DNA of 64,000 bases from Stagnihabitans lacustris (GTDB taxonomy: Bacteria > Pseudomonadota > Alphaproteobacteria > Rhodobacterales > Rhodobacteraceae). The translations under genes were made by a program, and so were the position numbers. The stretch covers positions 1 through 64,000 of the forward strand of contig NZ_JAPDGS010000005.1 in NCBI RefSeq assembly GCF_025950525.1, written 5' to 3'. Shown one piece after another: positions 1 to 10,409 of this stretch. Within the stretch, counting starts at the first letter, position 1, and each line of letters opens with the position of its first letter. The notes beneath the pieces were generated by a model. The model worked only from the letters and a program-made list of their open reading frames with translations. It was not told where the DNA came from and searched no databases.

Positions 1-47
1 GTCCTCACGTCTGCCACAAGCGCGTCAGCGCGCAGAGGCAGACGGGA

Positions 48-701
48 TCACACCGGTTCCGCCTCGCGCGCCGCCCACATTGCGGCAAAGGCCGGCCGGG
101 CTTGGCAGCGGGCCAGCCAGGCCTTCACCGCCGGGAACTCGTCCAGCAGCGTCGGATGGGCCGCCGCGTAGCGCACACATTCCGCCACGTTCAGATCGGC
201 CACGGTGAACCGCCCGCCCACCAGCCACGCTCCGGTCAGCGCGCGCGCCAGATGCGCCAGCGGCCGCCGCAGTTTCTCGGCCGAGATCGCGATGAAGGCC
301 TCGGCCTCGGCGCCTTGGACGCCCTTGTCGATCACCATGCGGATATCCAGCGCCGGCCCCTCGACCGCGGTGGCGGCAAAGAGCGACCATTGTTCCATCA
401 GCGCGCTTTCGGCGTCGGACGCCGGACCCAAGGCCCCGCCATGGACCCGCGCCAGATACATCGTGATGGCCAGGCTTTCGGTCAGGGTCAGATCGCCCTC
501 CACCAGCACCGGGATCTGGCCGATCGGGGCCACGGCCAGGAAATCGGGCGAGGCGGTGTTCAAGGGCGCATCCGTCGCCTTGGGCCGGTCCAGGCGGTAG
601 GCCTGGATGACGGGAACATGGGTGAAGGGCGTCCCGGTCTCGGCCAAAAGCCAAAGGGGGCGCGTGGCGCGCGAGCGGTAGCAGCCGTAAAGCGTGATCA
701 T
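48..701 (-). CDS. glutathione S-transferase family protein
   Basis: Likely cytosolic glutathione-dependent transferase of 217 residues. The N-terminal thioredoxin-like half opens MITLYGCYRSRATRPLW, contains the cis-Pro stretch GQIPVLVEG and the glutathione-contact LTESLAI; the C-terminal half is the all-helical domain ending in the usual FTVADLNVAE and PAVKAWLARC segments. The start at 701 is chosen because GGAGG lies 7-8 bases upstream and the protein then begins exactly at the first beta strand; the reading frame is open further upstream but has no family features. It lies divergent to the MATE exporter. Substrate cannot be told from sequence. Confidence 0.9.
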   Translation of the reverse strand: MITLYGCYRSRATRPLWLLAETGTPFTHVPVIQAYRLDRPKATDAPLNTASPDFLAVAPIGQIPVLVEGDLTLTESLAITMYLARVHGGALGPASDAESALMEQWSLFAATAVEGPALDIRMVIDKGVQGAEAEAFIAISAEKLRRPLAHLARALTGAWLVGGRFTVADLNVAECVRYAAAHPTLLDEFPAVKAWLARCQARPAFAAMWAAREAEPV

Positions 702-774
702 GCGAAACCTCCGAATTGCCCTCAAGCTACGGGGCCGCGCGCCCAAGGGGAAGAGGACTGGACGTTGATATTTT

Positions 775-2157
775 GTGCAGATAGACAACGGCATGGCCCA
801 GAAATTCATCCCCCATGCGAAGGCGCTTTTGGCGCTTGGCCTGCCGATCATAGGCTCTCATCTCGCCCAAATGGCGCTGCATGTGACTGATACGATGCTG
901 TTGGGGCGCTATGGCGTCTCGGAGCTTGCGGCGGTGACGCTGGCGGGCTCGGCGTTTTTCGTGCTGTTCATCCTGGGCGCGGGCTTTGGACAGGGGGTCA
1001 TGCCGCTGGTCGCCTCGGCGCTGGGGCGGGGCGAAGAGGTCGAGGTGCGCCGCGATGTCCGCATGGGGCTGTGGCTGTCGCTGGCTTATGGCGTCGCGAT
1101 CTATCCGCTGTTCTGGGTCTCCGAGAGCTGGTTGCGCGGCATGGGGCAGACGCCGGATGTCGCAAGGCTGGGGCAAGAGTTCCTGCGCATCGCGGGCCCC
1201 GGGATGGTGCCCGCGCTGATCGTCATGACGTTGAAAAGCTATCTCTCTGCCATGGGCCGCACCCAGGTCGTGCTGTGGATCACCATCGGCGCGGTCGGGC
1301 TGAACCTTGCTGTGGGCTGGGTGCTGATCTTTGGCAAGTTCGGCCTGCCGGAATGGGGCGTTCAGGGCGCGGCCATTGCCACGCTGACGGTGCAGTGTTT
1401 CAGCGCGGCGGCCCTGGCGCTTTATGCCCATCGCCAACCCAACCTGCGCCAGCACCAGATTTTTCGCCGCTTTTGGCGGATGGACGCGGCGGCGCTGCTG
1501 CGGGTCTTTCGCCTCGGCTGGCCGATTGGGGTGACGGGGCTGGCCGAAAGCGGGCTCTTTTCGGGGGCAAGCCTGATGATGGGCTGGATCTCCGAGGTGG
1601 CTCTGGCCGCCCATGGCATCGCCATGCAGGTCGCGGCCCTCGCCTTTATGGTCCATCTGGGCCTGTCCAATGCCGCCACCGTCCTTGCGGGCCGGGCCGA
1701 GGGGGCGGGCGACGCGCGGGGCCTGCGCGATATTGCCACGACCTCGATCCTGATGTCCTTCGGCTTTGGTGCAGTGATGATCGTGGTCTTCCTGGCCGTG
1801 CCCCTGCCGATCCTTAGCCTGTTCCTGGACACGACCCAGCCCGAGGCGGCTGGCATCCTGCACCTGGGCGTCGTGCTGCTGGCCTTGGCCGCTCTGTTCC
1901 AACTGGGCGATGCGATGCAGGTCATGGCGCTTGGTCTGTGCCGGGCGCTGCATGACACAAAGGTGCCGATGATCATGGCCGCGGTCAGTTATTGGGTCGT
2001 GGGCATCCCCTGCAGCTATGTGCTGGGCTTTCACTTCGGGCTTGGCGCGGTGGGGATCTGGACGGGCCTGGTCGTGGGCCTGGCCTTTGCCTCGGCCAGC
2101 CTGATGGTGCGGTTCTGGCGTGAGGCGCCCCGCCCGGTCCCGGCAACGGCGGGTTGA
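775..2157 (+). CDS. MATE family efflux transporter (NorM-like)
   Basis: About 460-residue inner-membrane multidrug/toxin extruder, normally a Na+- or H+-coupled antiporter. It shows twelve hydrophobic segments in two similar halves. The opening LALGLPIIGSHLAQMALHVTDTMLLGRYGV is typical of the first MatE repeat, and FRLGWPIGVTGLAESGLFSGASLMMGWI opens the second. Start is uncertain: GTG 775 (AGAGGA about 17 bases upstream) or ATG 793 without a clear ribosome site; both leave the family core intact. Its stop lies inside an inverted repeat that may terminate transcription. Substrate unknown. Confidence 0.92.
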   Translation: MQIDNGMAQKFIPHAKALLALGLPIIGSHLAQMALHVTDTMLLGRYGVSELAAVTLAGSAFFVLFILGAGFGQGVMPLVASALGRGEEVEVRRDVRMGLWLSLAYGVAIYPLFWVSESWLRGMGQTPDVARLGQEFLRIAGPGMVPALIVMTLKSYLSAMGRTQVVLWITIGAVGLNLAVGWVLIFGKFGLPEWGVQGAAIATLTVQCFSAAALALYAHRQPNLRQHQIFRRFWRMDAAALLRVFRLGWPIGVTGLAESGLFSGASLMMGWISEVALAAHGIAMQVAALAFMVHLGLSNAATVLAGRAEGAGDARGLRDIATTSILMSFGFGAVMIVVFLAVPLPILSLFLDTTQPEAAGILHLGVVLLALAALFQLGDAMQVMALGLCRALHDTKVPMIMAAVSYWVVGIPCSYVLGFHFGLGAVGIWTGLVVGLAFASASLMVRFWREAPRPVPATAG

Positions 2158-2207
2158 AACCCGCCCTACGGCTACGGCCTCTGGCGTAGGGCGCGGTTCA
2201 CCCCGCC
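2148..2207. terminator. long inverted repeat, convergent terminator; family-B hairpin pair
   Basis: GGCGGGTT-ga-AACCCGCC followed by CTACG at 2148-2170 is repeated in inverse orientation at 2184-2207 (CGTAGGGCGCGGTTCACCCCGCC). The two copies can fold separately or together. It overlaps the MATE stop codon and lies just before the end of the convergent gene at 2215, fitting a bidirectional terminator. Similar hairpins with a CCTACG or GGCTACG tail recur at 23688, 30539, 26008 and 41108. Confidence 0.6.
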
Positions 2208-2214
2208 GCTCCCG

Positions 2215-2628
2215 TCAGCTTCGCGGCGCGCGTTGGTCCAGCTTGTCGGCCCGGCGCCGGATCAGGACGGACCGCAGGTCATGCATCGCCATCAACAGCG
2301 GGTCCAGCACGCGGTCAACCTCTTCATCCGTGGCCCTCGTCTGCACCCATTGCGCCGTCATGTTCAGATGATCGACCGTGCGCAAGATGTCGTCGATGTC
2401 ACGCTCAGCCTGCAGCGCCCGGCGCGATGCCAGCCAAGCCGCGATCTCGGCCCGGTCGCCTTCCGTCAGTTCGGTTTCGCCATGCGGCTTGATATTGCCG
2501 TTCTTGATGTTGACCAGGGCGATTTCCACCAGCTCCAACCGGCGCTGGCGCTGTTCGCTTTCGACGCGGAAAACCACGGCGCCATTGTCACGGATGCGGA
2601 AGTAATACTGGGGAAGCTCGCCCGTCAT
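2215..2628 (-). CDS. conserved hypothetical protein
   Basis: 137 residues, no signal peptide or membrane segment, rich in charged residues. The N-terminus (YYFRIRDNGAVVFRVESE) looks like a small beta-hairpin domain and the rest (about 40-130) looks helical, with heptad-like spacing through DIDDILRTVDHLNMTAQWV. It is encoded two bases downstream of the aspartate aminotransferase on the same strand, so it is probably cotranscribed. I do not recognise a named family; function unknown. Confidence 0.7.
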   Translation of the reverse strand: MTGELPQYYFRIRDNGAVVFRVESEQRQRRLELVEIALVNIKNGNIKPHGETELTEGDRAEIAAWLASRRALQAERDIDDILRTVDHLNMTAQWVQTRATDEEVDRVLDPLLMAMHDLRSVLIRRRADKLDQRAPRS

Positions 2629-2630
2629 CG

Positions 2631-4146
<1,516 letters not shown>

Positions 4147-4240
4147 CGGGTTCTTTGCGGCGAATCTAGGCCAAGTTTACGTTATGTTTGCGTTTCGATC
4201 TCATCTTGTGCTTTGTAACAAGGTGAAACGGAGATGCTGC

Positions 4241-4738
4241 ATGACCATGCATGCCCCCCTTCTGGATGGTTCGCAGAAAGCCCTTCTGGCGGGGTATCTT
4301 GACAGTCTGGCGTTGTTGGAGCGGCTTCATCGCCTGCTTCTGGACGTCATCAAGGATGAGTTCGAACGGCTGGGGATCCTTGAGATCAACTCCGTTCAGG
4401 CGCTGTTGCTGTTCAACATCGGCGAGAACGAAGTGACGGCGGGGGAGTTGAAGACCCGCGGTTACTACCAGGGCTCGAACGTGTCCTATAATCTGAAAAA
4501 GCTGGTGGAACTGGGCTATATGCACCACCAGCGGTCAGAGATCGACCGCCGCTCGGTGCGGGTGCGGTTGACGGAAAAGGGCCGGCGCGTGCGCGGGCTG
4601 ATCTCGGAGCTGTTTCAGCGTCATGCCGAAGTGCTGGGCAAGCGCGGCGTGATCGACAACGAGGTCATGGAGACGATCAACGGATCGCTGAAGCGGATGG
4701 AACGCTTCTGGACCGAACAGATCCGCTATATCTACTAA
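4241..4738 (+). CDS. MarR-family winged-helix regulator, LdtR-like
   Basis: 165-residue dimeric DNA-binding protein. The winged helix spans about residues 45-120: LFNIGENEVTAGELKTRGYY is the helix-turn-helix entry, GSNVSYNLKKLVELGYM the recognition helix, and RRSVRVRLTEKG the wing. The SNVSYNLKKL signature resembles the LdtR group of alphaproteobacterial MarR proteins, which control cell-wall L,D-transpeptidase genes in other genera; that role is inference here. ATG 4241 is preceded by GGAG at 7 bases. The upstream stretch 4171-4225 is unusually AT-rich for this genome and probably carries its promoter. Confidence 0.85.
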   Translation: MTMHAPLLDGSQKALLAGYLDSLALLERLHRLLLDVIKDEFERLGILEINSVQALLLFNIGENEVTAGELKTRGYYQGSNVSYNLKKLVELGYMHHQRSEIDRRSVRVRLTEKGRRVRGLISELFQRHAEVLGKRGVIDNEVMETINGSLKRMERFWTEQIRYIY

Positions 4739-4740
4739 GG

Positions 4741-4901
4741 CCGGGTCCGGTTGTTTGCCAGCGGGCTGACGCCCGAAGGCAAACAACCGGAGGACGCGGG
4801 GGGGCTGCCGCCCCCCCGCACCCCCCCGCCCAAAGAGGCAGCGGCCCCTTTGGAAACCCGCCTCCGGGTGCTTTCCGGTTGGGGTATTCGCGAGATGAAT
4901 T
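4741..4901. repeat. composite intergenic element, form I (three hairpins plus core)
   Basis: No gene is seen between 4739 and 5037. The stretch holds a perfect 14-bp stem (4746-4759 with 4778-4791, outer bases TCCGGT/ACCGGA) with an inner CGGGC/GCCCG stem. Next is GCGGGGGGGC-tgcc-GCCCCCCCGC (4796-4819), then CCAAAG/CTTTGG (4830-4853), then a degenerate copy of the dispersed core (GGGGTATT...GATGAA, 4880-4898). The element at 10217-10352 has the same order of parts with different stem sequences. Probably terminates the MarR transcript. Nothing else is visible to 5037. Confidence 0.65.
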
Positions 4902-5037
4902 GGGGGGAGGACGCCGGCTCACGTGATGGGGCTGTTTCTCATTCCCTGAGTTCGTCGACATGCCAGGATTACATCGGACCGACCTTCGGGATGCGGTCTT
5001 TTTGTCTTTGACTGGTCAGCTGCATGCGGGCCTTGGC

Positions 5038-7023
5038 TTAGCGCCACAAATACGCCTGGCTCGCCAGGGCGCCTTGCAGTTTGGCCAAAAGGCGCAGGGC
5101 AGGGCCTGGCTTGGGCAGGATGCCTTCCGCCAACCGCAGGGCAGCGACTTCGGGCGGGCAGGGGCGGCCTGTCTTCGGGTCCAGGTAGCGCGGATAGGCG
5201 ATCAGCGTCGCATGGATCAGCTGTGCCAAGCCTATGCGGGGCAGGGGATGGCCGTCGGGCGCGCGGCGGCGGCGCTCCGGCACGGCACCCAGATCGGTCG
5301 TCAGGCCCCAACCCGCGTAGAAGGGCGCGCCCAAAGTGGTGACTTTCTTGCCGCGGATCAGCGCCTCGAACCCCAATAGCGACGTCAGTGTCCAGACCTC
5401 GGTGCACGCCTCGATCAGGGCGATGGGATCGGCCCTTGTTGCGATCACATCGGCCAGGGGGCGGCCTTGGGCGTTCAATTGCAGGGCGTCCAGCGTCCCG
5501 GGACGCAGGCCCGCTTCGACATCGGGATGCGGTTTGTAAACCAGGATCGCGTCGGGATTGGCCGCCCGCACCGCCTGCAAAAGCCCAAGGTTGGTGCGAA
5601 TATCGCCGCAGCCCAGCCGGATCGAAGCATCGTCCTCGACCTGGCCGGGGACGAGGATGCGGTGCCCCTCCGGCAGGTCCGCCCGCCCGCCCGTGAGGTT
5701 GTATTTCGACAGCCGCGCTGCGATGACCGCATGGCGCAGACGCTCCGCCCGGGCCGGGCCACCAGGGGGCAGGGCCGCGCGGATCAGCTCCTCCAGGTCA
5801 GACGGCCGCGTCGGGTCGTAATAGATCCCGCTTGCATCGGTCACCAGCGACAGGGGCGGGATCAGCTCTGCCCCCAAGCCCCGAGAGCGCAGAAACCCAT
5901 CCTCCACCGCCACGGCCTGCATCGGTTTTCCGGCCCATATCAGGGGCTTGCGACCCGTTCTTGCCGCGCGTTCCACCGCATCTTCGGCCGTCTTGGCAAA
6001 GACCAAGGCCTTCTCGCGGCCAAAGAAGGCCTGCAGATGACGCCGTTTCCACAGCCGCATCCCCCCCGCGACATAGCCTTGATGGTCGGCGCGCATCGCC
6101 CGCGTTTCGGCCTCCAGCTGGTCGATGACCTCTTCCAGAGTGCAAAGCCGGTCATGGCAGGGCGTCGCCCAAACCGGCGCCAGCACCATGGCGCCCGCGA
6201 AAAGCTGCACCTTGGTCAGGCGGCGCTGGCGTCGATCCACGGGAAAACGGTCGTCGCTTAGCCCCCAGCCGGCATAGAAGGGCTGGCCAAAGACCACCGG
6301 GCGATGACCCGCCAAAATCGCCTCGAAGCCCAGTTGGCTAGAGACGGTATAGACCGCCACCGCCCCCTCCAGGAGCCCCCAGGGCGAGACCGGCGCGCTG
6401 ATCCGGTCGCCCGCGGCAAAGTGCCCCGGACGGTAGCCCGCCTGCGTTTCGGGGTGGGTCTTGATCAGGATGCGGCGCCCCGGATGCTCGGCCTGGGCGG
6501 TCGCCAGCATCTCGGCAAAGCGCGCCTCCGAGGGCACCGAGGCATCGCCGCGAGTCTGGTCCACCACCAGGACATAGCCGGGCTCTGGCAGGCCGCCGGG
6601 CAGGTGCATGTTGTATTTTGACAAGTCCAACAGCCGAAGACGGTCTATCCCGTCCCGCGCCTGCTGCAGAATGTTCGAATTGTCCAAGGGGTCGCGGGCA
6701 AGGATCTCTTCCAGCCGGGACGGCACAGTGGCATCATAATGCACGCCAGCCGGGTCGATCAGCAGCCCCATCGGCGCCTCGCCGCTGCGACCGGGGCGCA
6801 GCGAGCGCAAGAAGGCGTCCTCGACCCGCACCACCGGCACGCCACGCCGCGCGGCCACAGCCTCGCCGCGCCAAGCATAGGCGCCGCGGCCCCAGACCGC
6901 CACGCCATCACCGGGCGCAGGCAAGCCAAGCCGTAGCTCATGCCCCGCAAGCTCCAGAATCCGCCGCAGGCCCGGACGGAAAAACCCCGCCGTATAGGCA
7001 TAAAGCCGGCGCGGCGCCTGCAT
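5038..7023 (-). CDS. kpsC: KpsC-like capsular polysaccharide beta-Kdo transferase, two domains
   Basis: 661 residues, near the family's usual length. KpsC adds Kdo to the lipid terminus on which group-2 capsules are built, acting at the inner-membrane face. Two homologous glycosyltransferase domains are visible: VEDAFLRSL, YDATVPSRLEEIL and FYAGWGLSDDR (about 67-255) are echoed by VEDGFLRSRGLG, YDPTRPSDLEELI and FYAGWGLTTDLG (about 370-590). It starts 3 bases after the export-lipoprotein stop, so the two are probably cotranscribed and translationally coupled. No transporter genes (kpsM/T/E) lie in the window. Confidence 0.92.
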   Translation of the reverse strand: MQAPRRLYAYTAGFFRPGLRRILELAGHELRLGLPAPGDGVAVWGRGAYAWRGEAVAARRGVPVVRVEDAFLRSLRPGRSGEAPMGLLIDPAGVHYDATVPSRLEEILARDPLDNSNILQQARDGIDRLRLLDLSKYNMHLPGGLPEPGYVLVVDQTRGDASVPSEARFAEMLATAQAEHPGRRILIKTHPETQAGYRPGHFAAGDRISAPVSPWGLLEGAVAVYTVSSQLGFEAILAGHRPVVFGQPFYAGWGLSDDRFPVDRRQRRLTKVQLFAGAMVLAPVWATPCHDRLCTLEEVIDQLEAETRAMRADHQGYVAGGMRLWKRRHLQAFFGREKALVFAKTAEDAVERAARTGRKPLIWAGKPMQAVAVEDGFLRSRGLGAELIPPLSLVTDASGIYYDPTRPSDLEELIRAALPPGGPARAERLRHAVIAARLSKYNLTGGRADLPEGHRILVPGQVEDDASIRLGCGDIRTNLGLLQAVRAANPDAILVYKPHPDVEAGLRPGTLDALQLNAQGRPLADVIATRADPIALIEACTEVWTLTSLLGFEALIRGKKVTTLGAPFYAGWGLTTDLGAVPERRRRAPDGHPLPRIGLAQLIHATLIAYPRYLDPKTGRPCPPEVAALRLAEGILPKPGPALRLLAKLQGALASQAYLWR

Positions 7024-7026
7024 GGC

Positions 7027-8154
7027 TCAGCCGCCGGCGGCGGTCGAGATATTGGCCGCCTGGTTGGCCGTCCCGGTGATCGCCCCGATGGTTTTCGACC
7101 ACTGGGTGAAGGGCGCTTCGGTGACGTAAAGCGTGTCGCCGTCGCGAACGAGGAAGTCGCGGGCCTCGAACATGCCGGTCGGTTGGGTCAGGTCCAGCAC
7201 ATAGACAAAGCGTTGATCGCCTTGCAAATCCGCGCGGCCAAGGACGGCGTTGGCGATTTCCTGAGGCTCGTTGCGCAGGATAAAGACGCCGGTCGGATCG
7301 GCGCTGTTGGCGTTCAAGCCCCCCACCGTCGCAATCGCCTCCAGCGCGGACAGCGTCTGGGTCTGAAAGGCCACGCGGTTTTGTGCCCCCGTCGCGCCCA
7401 GAGCCACGAAAGCGCGACTGTCCTGTTCGACGGTCACGATGTCGCCGGGGCGCAGCGCGATATCCAGCCGGGGATTTTCATATAGGTCAGCCAGCCAGAC
7501 CTTTTCGGTCTTGTTGCCGCGCGTGACATGGACCACCGCCACGGCCTGCGGGATCGAAACCCCGCCGGCCCGCGCGATCATCGCGGTCAGCGTCCGGGTC
7601 GGCGCCTCGATCGGATAGTTGCCCTGACCGCCCACCATGCCGTTGACCGTCACGGTCGAGCCCAGACCCGCAGCGCGTTGCACCACGATTTGCGGATCGG
7701 GCGTCTGGGGGTCCAGCTTGCGGGTGATGGCGTCGCGCAGACCCTCGGCCGTCTGGCCCGCGGCCTTGATCCGACCGGCATAGGGCACGAAAACAAAGCC
7801 TTGGCCATCGACCTGCAGCGTCTGCAGCGAGGACACCCGCTGTCCGGTGTTGCCCAAAAGCGGGTCATCCTTGACGTTTTCGAACACAGTCACCGAGACC
7901 GTGTCGCCCGGCGAGATCACATCCTGCGCCATGACCCCGGCCCCCAGAAAGGCCTGGGAAAAGCCGAACGACGGCGCCACAGAGGCCGCCCGCGTCACCG
8001 AGGACGTCACGGTGACAACAAAGGCATCGCCGCCCTTTTGCACCGATCCCGCGAAAATCTCGTTCTTGTTCGGACCGGACCGCGGCAGCCCACAGGCCGC
8101 AACGGTCGCCAGAAGGCCCAGGGCTGTCGCCCGCCTTGTCAAATTCAGTGCCAC
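7027..8154 (-). CDS. KpsD/Wza-type polysaccharide export lipoprotein
   Basis: 375 residues. Signal peptide with lipobox LLATVAAC at the N-terminus, then a Poly_export domain (ISPGDTVSVTVFENV to ILKLDPQ-like region, about 80-170) and repeated SLBB-like segments (VTVNGMVGGQGNYPIEAPTRTL; FVALGATGAQNRVAFQTQTL). Such proteins form the outer-membrane/periplasmic channel through which capsule leaves the cell. GTG start at 8154 with AAGGAG 9 bases upstream; no ATG fits the signal peptide as well. First gene of the kpsD-kpsC pair. Confidence 0.9.
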   Translation of the reverse strand: MALNLTRRATALGLLATVAACGLPRSGPNKNEIFAGSVQKGGDAFVVTVTSSVTRAASVAPSFGFSQAFLGAGVMAQDVISPGDTVSVTVFENVKDDPLLGNTGQRVSSLQTLQVDGQGFVFVPYAGRIKAAGQTAEGLRDAITRKLDPQTPDPQIVVQRAAGLGSTVTVNGMVGGQGNYPIEAPTRTLTAMIARAGGVSIPQAVAVVHVTRGNKTEKVWLADLYENPRLDIALRPGDIVTVEQDSRAFVALGATGAQNRVAFQTQTLSALEAIATVGGLNANSADPTGVFILRNEPQEIANAVLGRADLQGDQRFVYVLDLTQPTGMFEARDFLVRDGDTLYVTEAPFTQWSKTIGAITGTANQAANISTAAGG

Positions 8155-8243
8155 TGCCCGGGCTCCTTTTGCGGAGTTTGCCTCAAGTTTTGCCGCTAAC
8201 CATACAAAACTTCACCGGAAATGCAAACCTTGCCTTTCGGCCC

Positions 8244-9527
8244 TCAGTTCACCAGCCGCAACTGTTGCCGTGGCGCCGCGTTGCCCGATGTCAGCGCGTC
8301 ATAAGGGTCCTGATCCAAAAGCATCATGTCGACGATTTGCCGCATCAGCGCGCGCCGCCCGCGGGTCGAGTAAAACCCGCCGGGGATCTGCGAGGTTTCC
8401 AGCAAATAGTGCCGGTAATCGCGGTAAGCCTTGCTGTCGGGCCGCGTCGGTTTGGCAAAGAACTCAGGCAGGGCCTGAACCGAGACGAACTCGGGCTTGG
8501 CATAGACGGCGGCGCCGAAAACTTTCAAAGGCAGGCCGCGCCACAGGACCTGTTGGGCGGCGGTTGAATTCACGGTGACGGCGGTGCGCGCCGGGTTCAA
8601 CAGCCGCGCAAGTTTGCCGCCGCGCACGAAATGCACGCGTTCCGCCACGCCATGCGCCATGGCCAGGCGGCGGATGGCGGCGGCAACCGGGACCCGCCCA
8701 TCCTCCAATGGATGCGCCTTGAAGACCAAATGGTGGTGACGCGGGGCGCCCTTGGCAAAGCCCTCGATCACCAGTTCCAGGAATTCCGACATGGTGCGGA
8801 AGGGCGAATGCATCTGGAAAGAGCTGTCATGTTCCAGCTGCAACAGCACCAGATGATAGGGAAAGCCGCCATGCTGGATGCGCCAGGTGGCCACGAAACG
8901 TTCCGCCCGGTGCAGTGGCAGAAAGGCCAAACGCTTGAGATACAAGAGAAACTCTTGCCCCACCGTCAGCGCCCGATGCGGGCGAAAGTTGCGGTAATCC
9001 CAAAAGCCGGTCAGCACGAACCAATGATAGAGCGCGCCCCAGAACATGTGCTGCGCCATGTCGCCCCAATGCGAGGGCGCATCGGGCAGGTCCATATCCA
9101 GCCCCGCGATGGCCTCTTGCATCTGTGCCACACTCATCCCCATCAGCCGGGAATTGCCGTTCGACCCCTCGCGTTCGTAAGTCACCCAATAGGGCCGCAG
9201 ATAGCCTTCTTCGAAGACATGGATGCGCAGCCCCATGGCACGGGCGGCCTGCACCGCCTCGGCGTGGATGGGGCGCGTGTCGCCATAAAGCACGATATCG
9301 GTGATGCGCCTTTGGGCGAGGATCAGGCGCAGGGTGGCGGCCCAATCCTCGGGCCGACCCTTGAAGGGGATAAAGCTGTCCGAGGGCCAGAAGGCCCTAT
9401 CGCCCCGGTTGAAGCCCACGCGCCAGACCTCTGCCCCCGCCCGCGAGAGCATGCGCCCCAGCCGGTGAAAGAAGGGACCATGCGGCCCCTGCAGAAACAG
9501 AAAACGGTGACCTTCGGCCGAAGTCAT
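8244..9527 (-). CDS. kpsS: KpsS-like capsular polysaccharide beta-Kdo transferase
   Basis: 427 residues. KpsS adds the first Kdo to phosphatidylglycerol before KpsC extends the linker. Typical segments: FLFLQGPHGPFFHRLGRML at the N-terminus, VFEEGYLRPYWVTYEREGSN mid-protein, LVFKAHPLEDG and VTVNSTAAQQVLWRGLPLKVFG near the C-terminus. ATG 9527 has GGGAG upstream and starts the family domain; a start 7 codons earlier lacks support. About 90 bases separate it from the export gene, so it may be a separate or leading unit of the capsule operon. Confidence 0.9.
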   Translation of the reverse strand: MTSAEGHRFLFLQGPHGPFFHRLGRMLSRAGAEVWRVGFNRGDRAFWPSDSFIPFKGRPEDWAATLRLILAQRRITDIVLYGDTRPIHAEAVQAARAMGLRIHVFEEGYLRPYWVTYEREGSNGNSRLMGMSVAQMQEAIAGLDMDLPDAPSHWGDMAQHMFWGALYHWFVLTGFWDYRNFRPHRALTVGQEFLLYLKRLAFLPLHRAERFVATWRIQHGGFPYHLVLLQLEHDSSFQMHSPFRTMSEFLELVIEGFAKGAPRHHHLVFKAHPLEDGRVPVAAAIRRLAMAHGVAERVHFVRGGKLARLLNPARTAVTVNSTAAQQVLWRGLPLKVFGAAVYAKPEFVSVQALPEFFAKPTRPDSKAYRDYRHYLLETSQIPGGFYSTRGRRALMRQIVDMMLLDQDPYDALTSGNAAPRQQLRLVN

Positions 9528-9716
9528 GGGCACTCCCCTTGCCGCCATCCTGGGGGAGGGCGGTTAACAAGGGTTCATCGTCGCAAAGCTTTCGGGCGTC
9601 AATGCGGCAGGATTTCGCAAAAGACCGCGCTTTGGGGCGGCTGGAAACCATGGCAGGCCTTGCGTCAGGCGTGAACCTGCGGCAAAGGGGCGGCTTATCC
9701 CTGCGATGGTTCCCCG

Positions 9717-10211
9717 ATGACCGAAGATGACAAGACCGCTGCCAAGGCCGCGAAAGCCGCCCTGCGCCGCCAGATGAAATCCACCGCCCGGCTTCATGCC
9801 GTGCAGGCGCTGTTTCAGATGGAAAGCTCGCATCAGACCGTGCAAGCGGTGACGCGCGAGTTCGAGACGCATCGCTTTGGCGAGGTGATCGACGACGAGG
9901 AATTCGCCGAGGGCGATATCGACCTGTTCCGCAAGATCGTGAACGGGGCGGTGAACTGGCAGGCCAAGGTCGACCAGGCAACGGATCGGGCGCTGGTGGC
10001 GAAATGGCCGATCGACCGGATCGATCCGGTCTTGCGCGCGGCCTTCCGCGCCGCGGGGGCCGAGTTCGTCGAACTGGACACGCCTCCCAAGGTGGTGGTC
10101 AACGAATATGTCGACCTGGCCAAGGCCTTTTTCCCGGATGGCAAAGAGGCCAAGTTCGTGAATGCGGTGCTGGATCACATGGGCCACGAACTGCGCCCTG
10201 AAGGCTGGTAA
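9717..10211 (+). CDS. nusB: transcription antitermination factor NusB
   Basis: 164 residues, all-helical RNA-binding protein that with NusE/S10 binds boxA in rRNA leaders. STARLHAVQALFQME (about 22-36) and the C-terminal PPKVVVNEYVDLAKAFFPDGKEAKFVNAVLDHMG match the family strongly. The N-terminal 20 residues are a lysine/alanine-rich extension common in this group. The usual neighbour ribH is not upstream; capsule genes are. No strong SD is visible; another ATG 9 bases upstream is out of frame. Confidence 0.95.
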   Translation: MTEDDKTAAKAAKAALRRQMKSTARLHAVQALFQMESSHQTVQAVTREFETHRFGEVIDDEEFAEGDIDLFRKIVNGAVNWQAKVDQATDRALVAKWPIDRIDPVLRAAFRAAGAEFVELDTPPKVVVNEYVDLAKAFFPDGKEAKFVNAVLDHMGHELRPEGW

Positions 10212-10216
10212 ATGGG

Positions 10217-10352
10217 GTCCGGTCAGGCCTCGCAGCGCCAGGGGCGCAGCAGGCCTGACCGGAGGAAGCGGGGGCTGCCGCCCCCGCCCCCCGCTTCAAG
10301 GGGAGCACGCTCCCCTTGAAAATCCCCGTGAGTATTTGCACCAGTATGAAAG
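10217..10352. repeat. composite intergenic element, form I
   Basis: First part of a 362-base gene-free stretch. Perfect 13-bp stem (10218-10230 with 10251-10263), then GCGGGGGC-tgcc-GCCCCCGC (10268-10287), then TTCAAGGGGAGC-ac-GCTCCCCTTGAA (10295-10320), then the reversed core AGTATTTGCACCAGTATGAAA (10331-10351). Same order as 4741-4901, with inner stem bases changed on both arms. Position just after nusB suits a terminator. Confidence 0.68.
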
Positions 10353-10409
10353 GGGCGAGAGCAAGGCCGGTCTTTTGGCCTTGGTCTTCAACGGCGCCGC
10401 AAGCCCCCC

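Noticed and set aside
727-2034. 435-codon frame antisense to the MATE gene
   Set aside because: Composition is His/Gln/Arg-rich shadow coding; the plus-strand MATE frame has clear family similarity.
4739-5037. Short frames within the 299-base gap
   Set aside because: They run through hairpin arms and G/C homopolymers; no ribosome site or protein-like composition.
9528-9716. Small gene before nusB (63 codons)
   Set aside because: No SD, no family resemblance, and it would overlap the nusB start out of frame.
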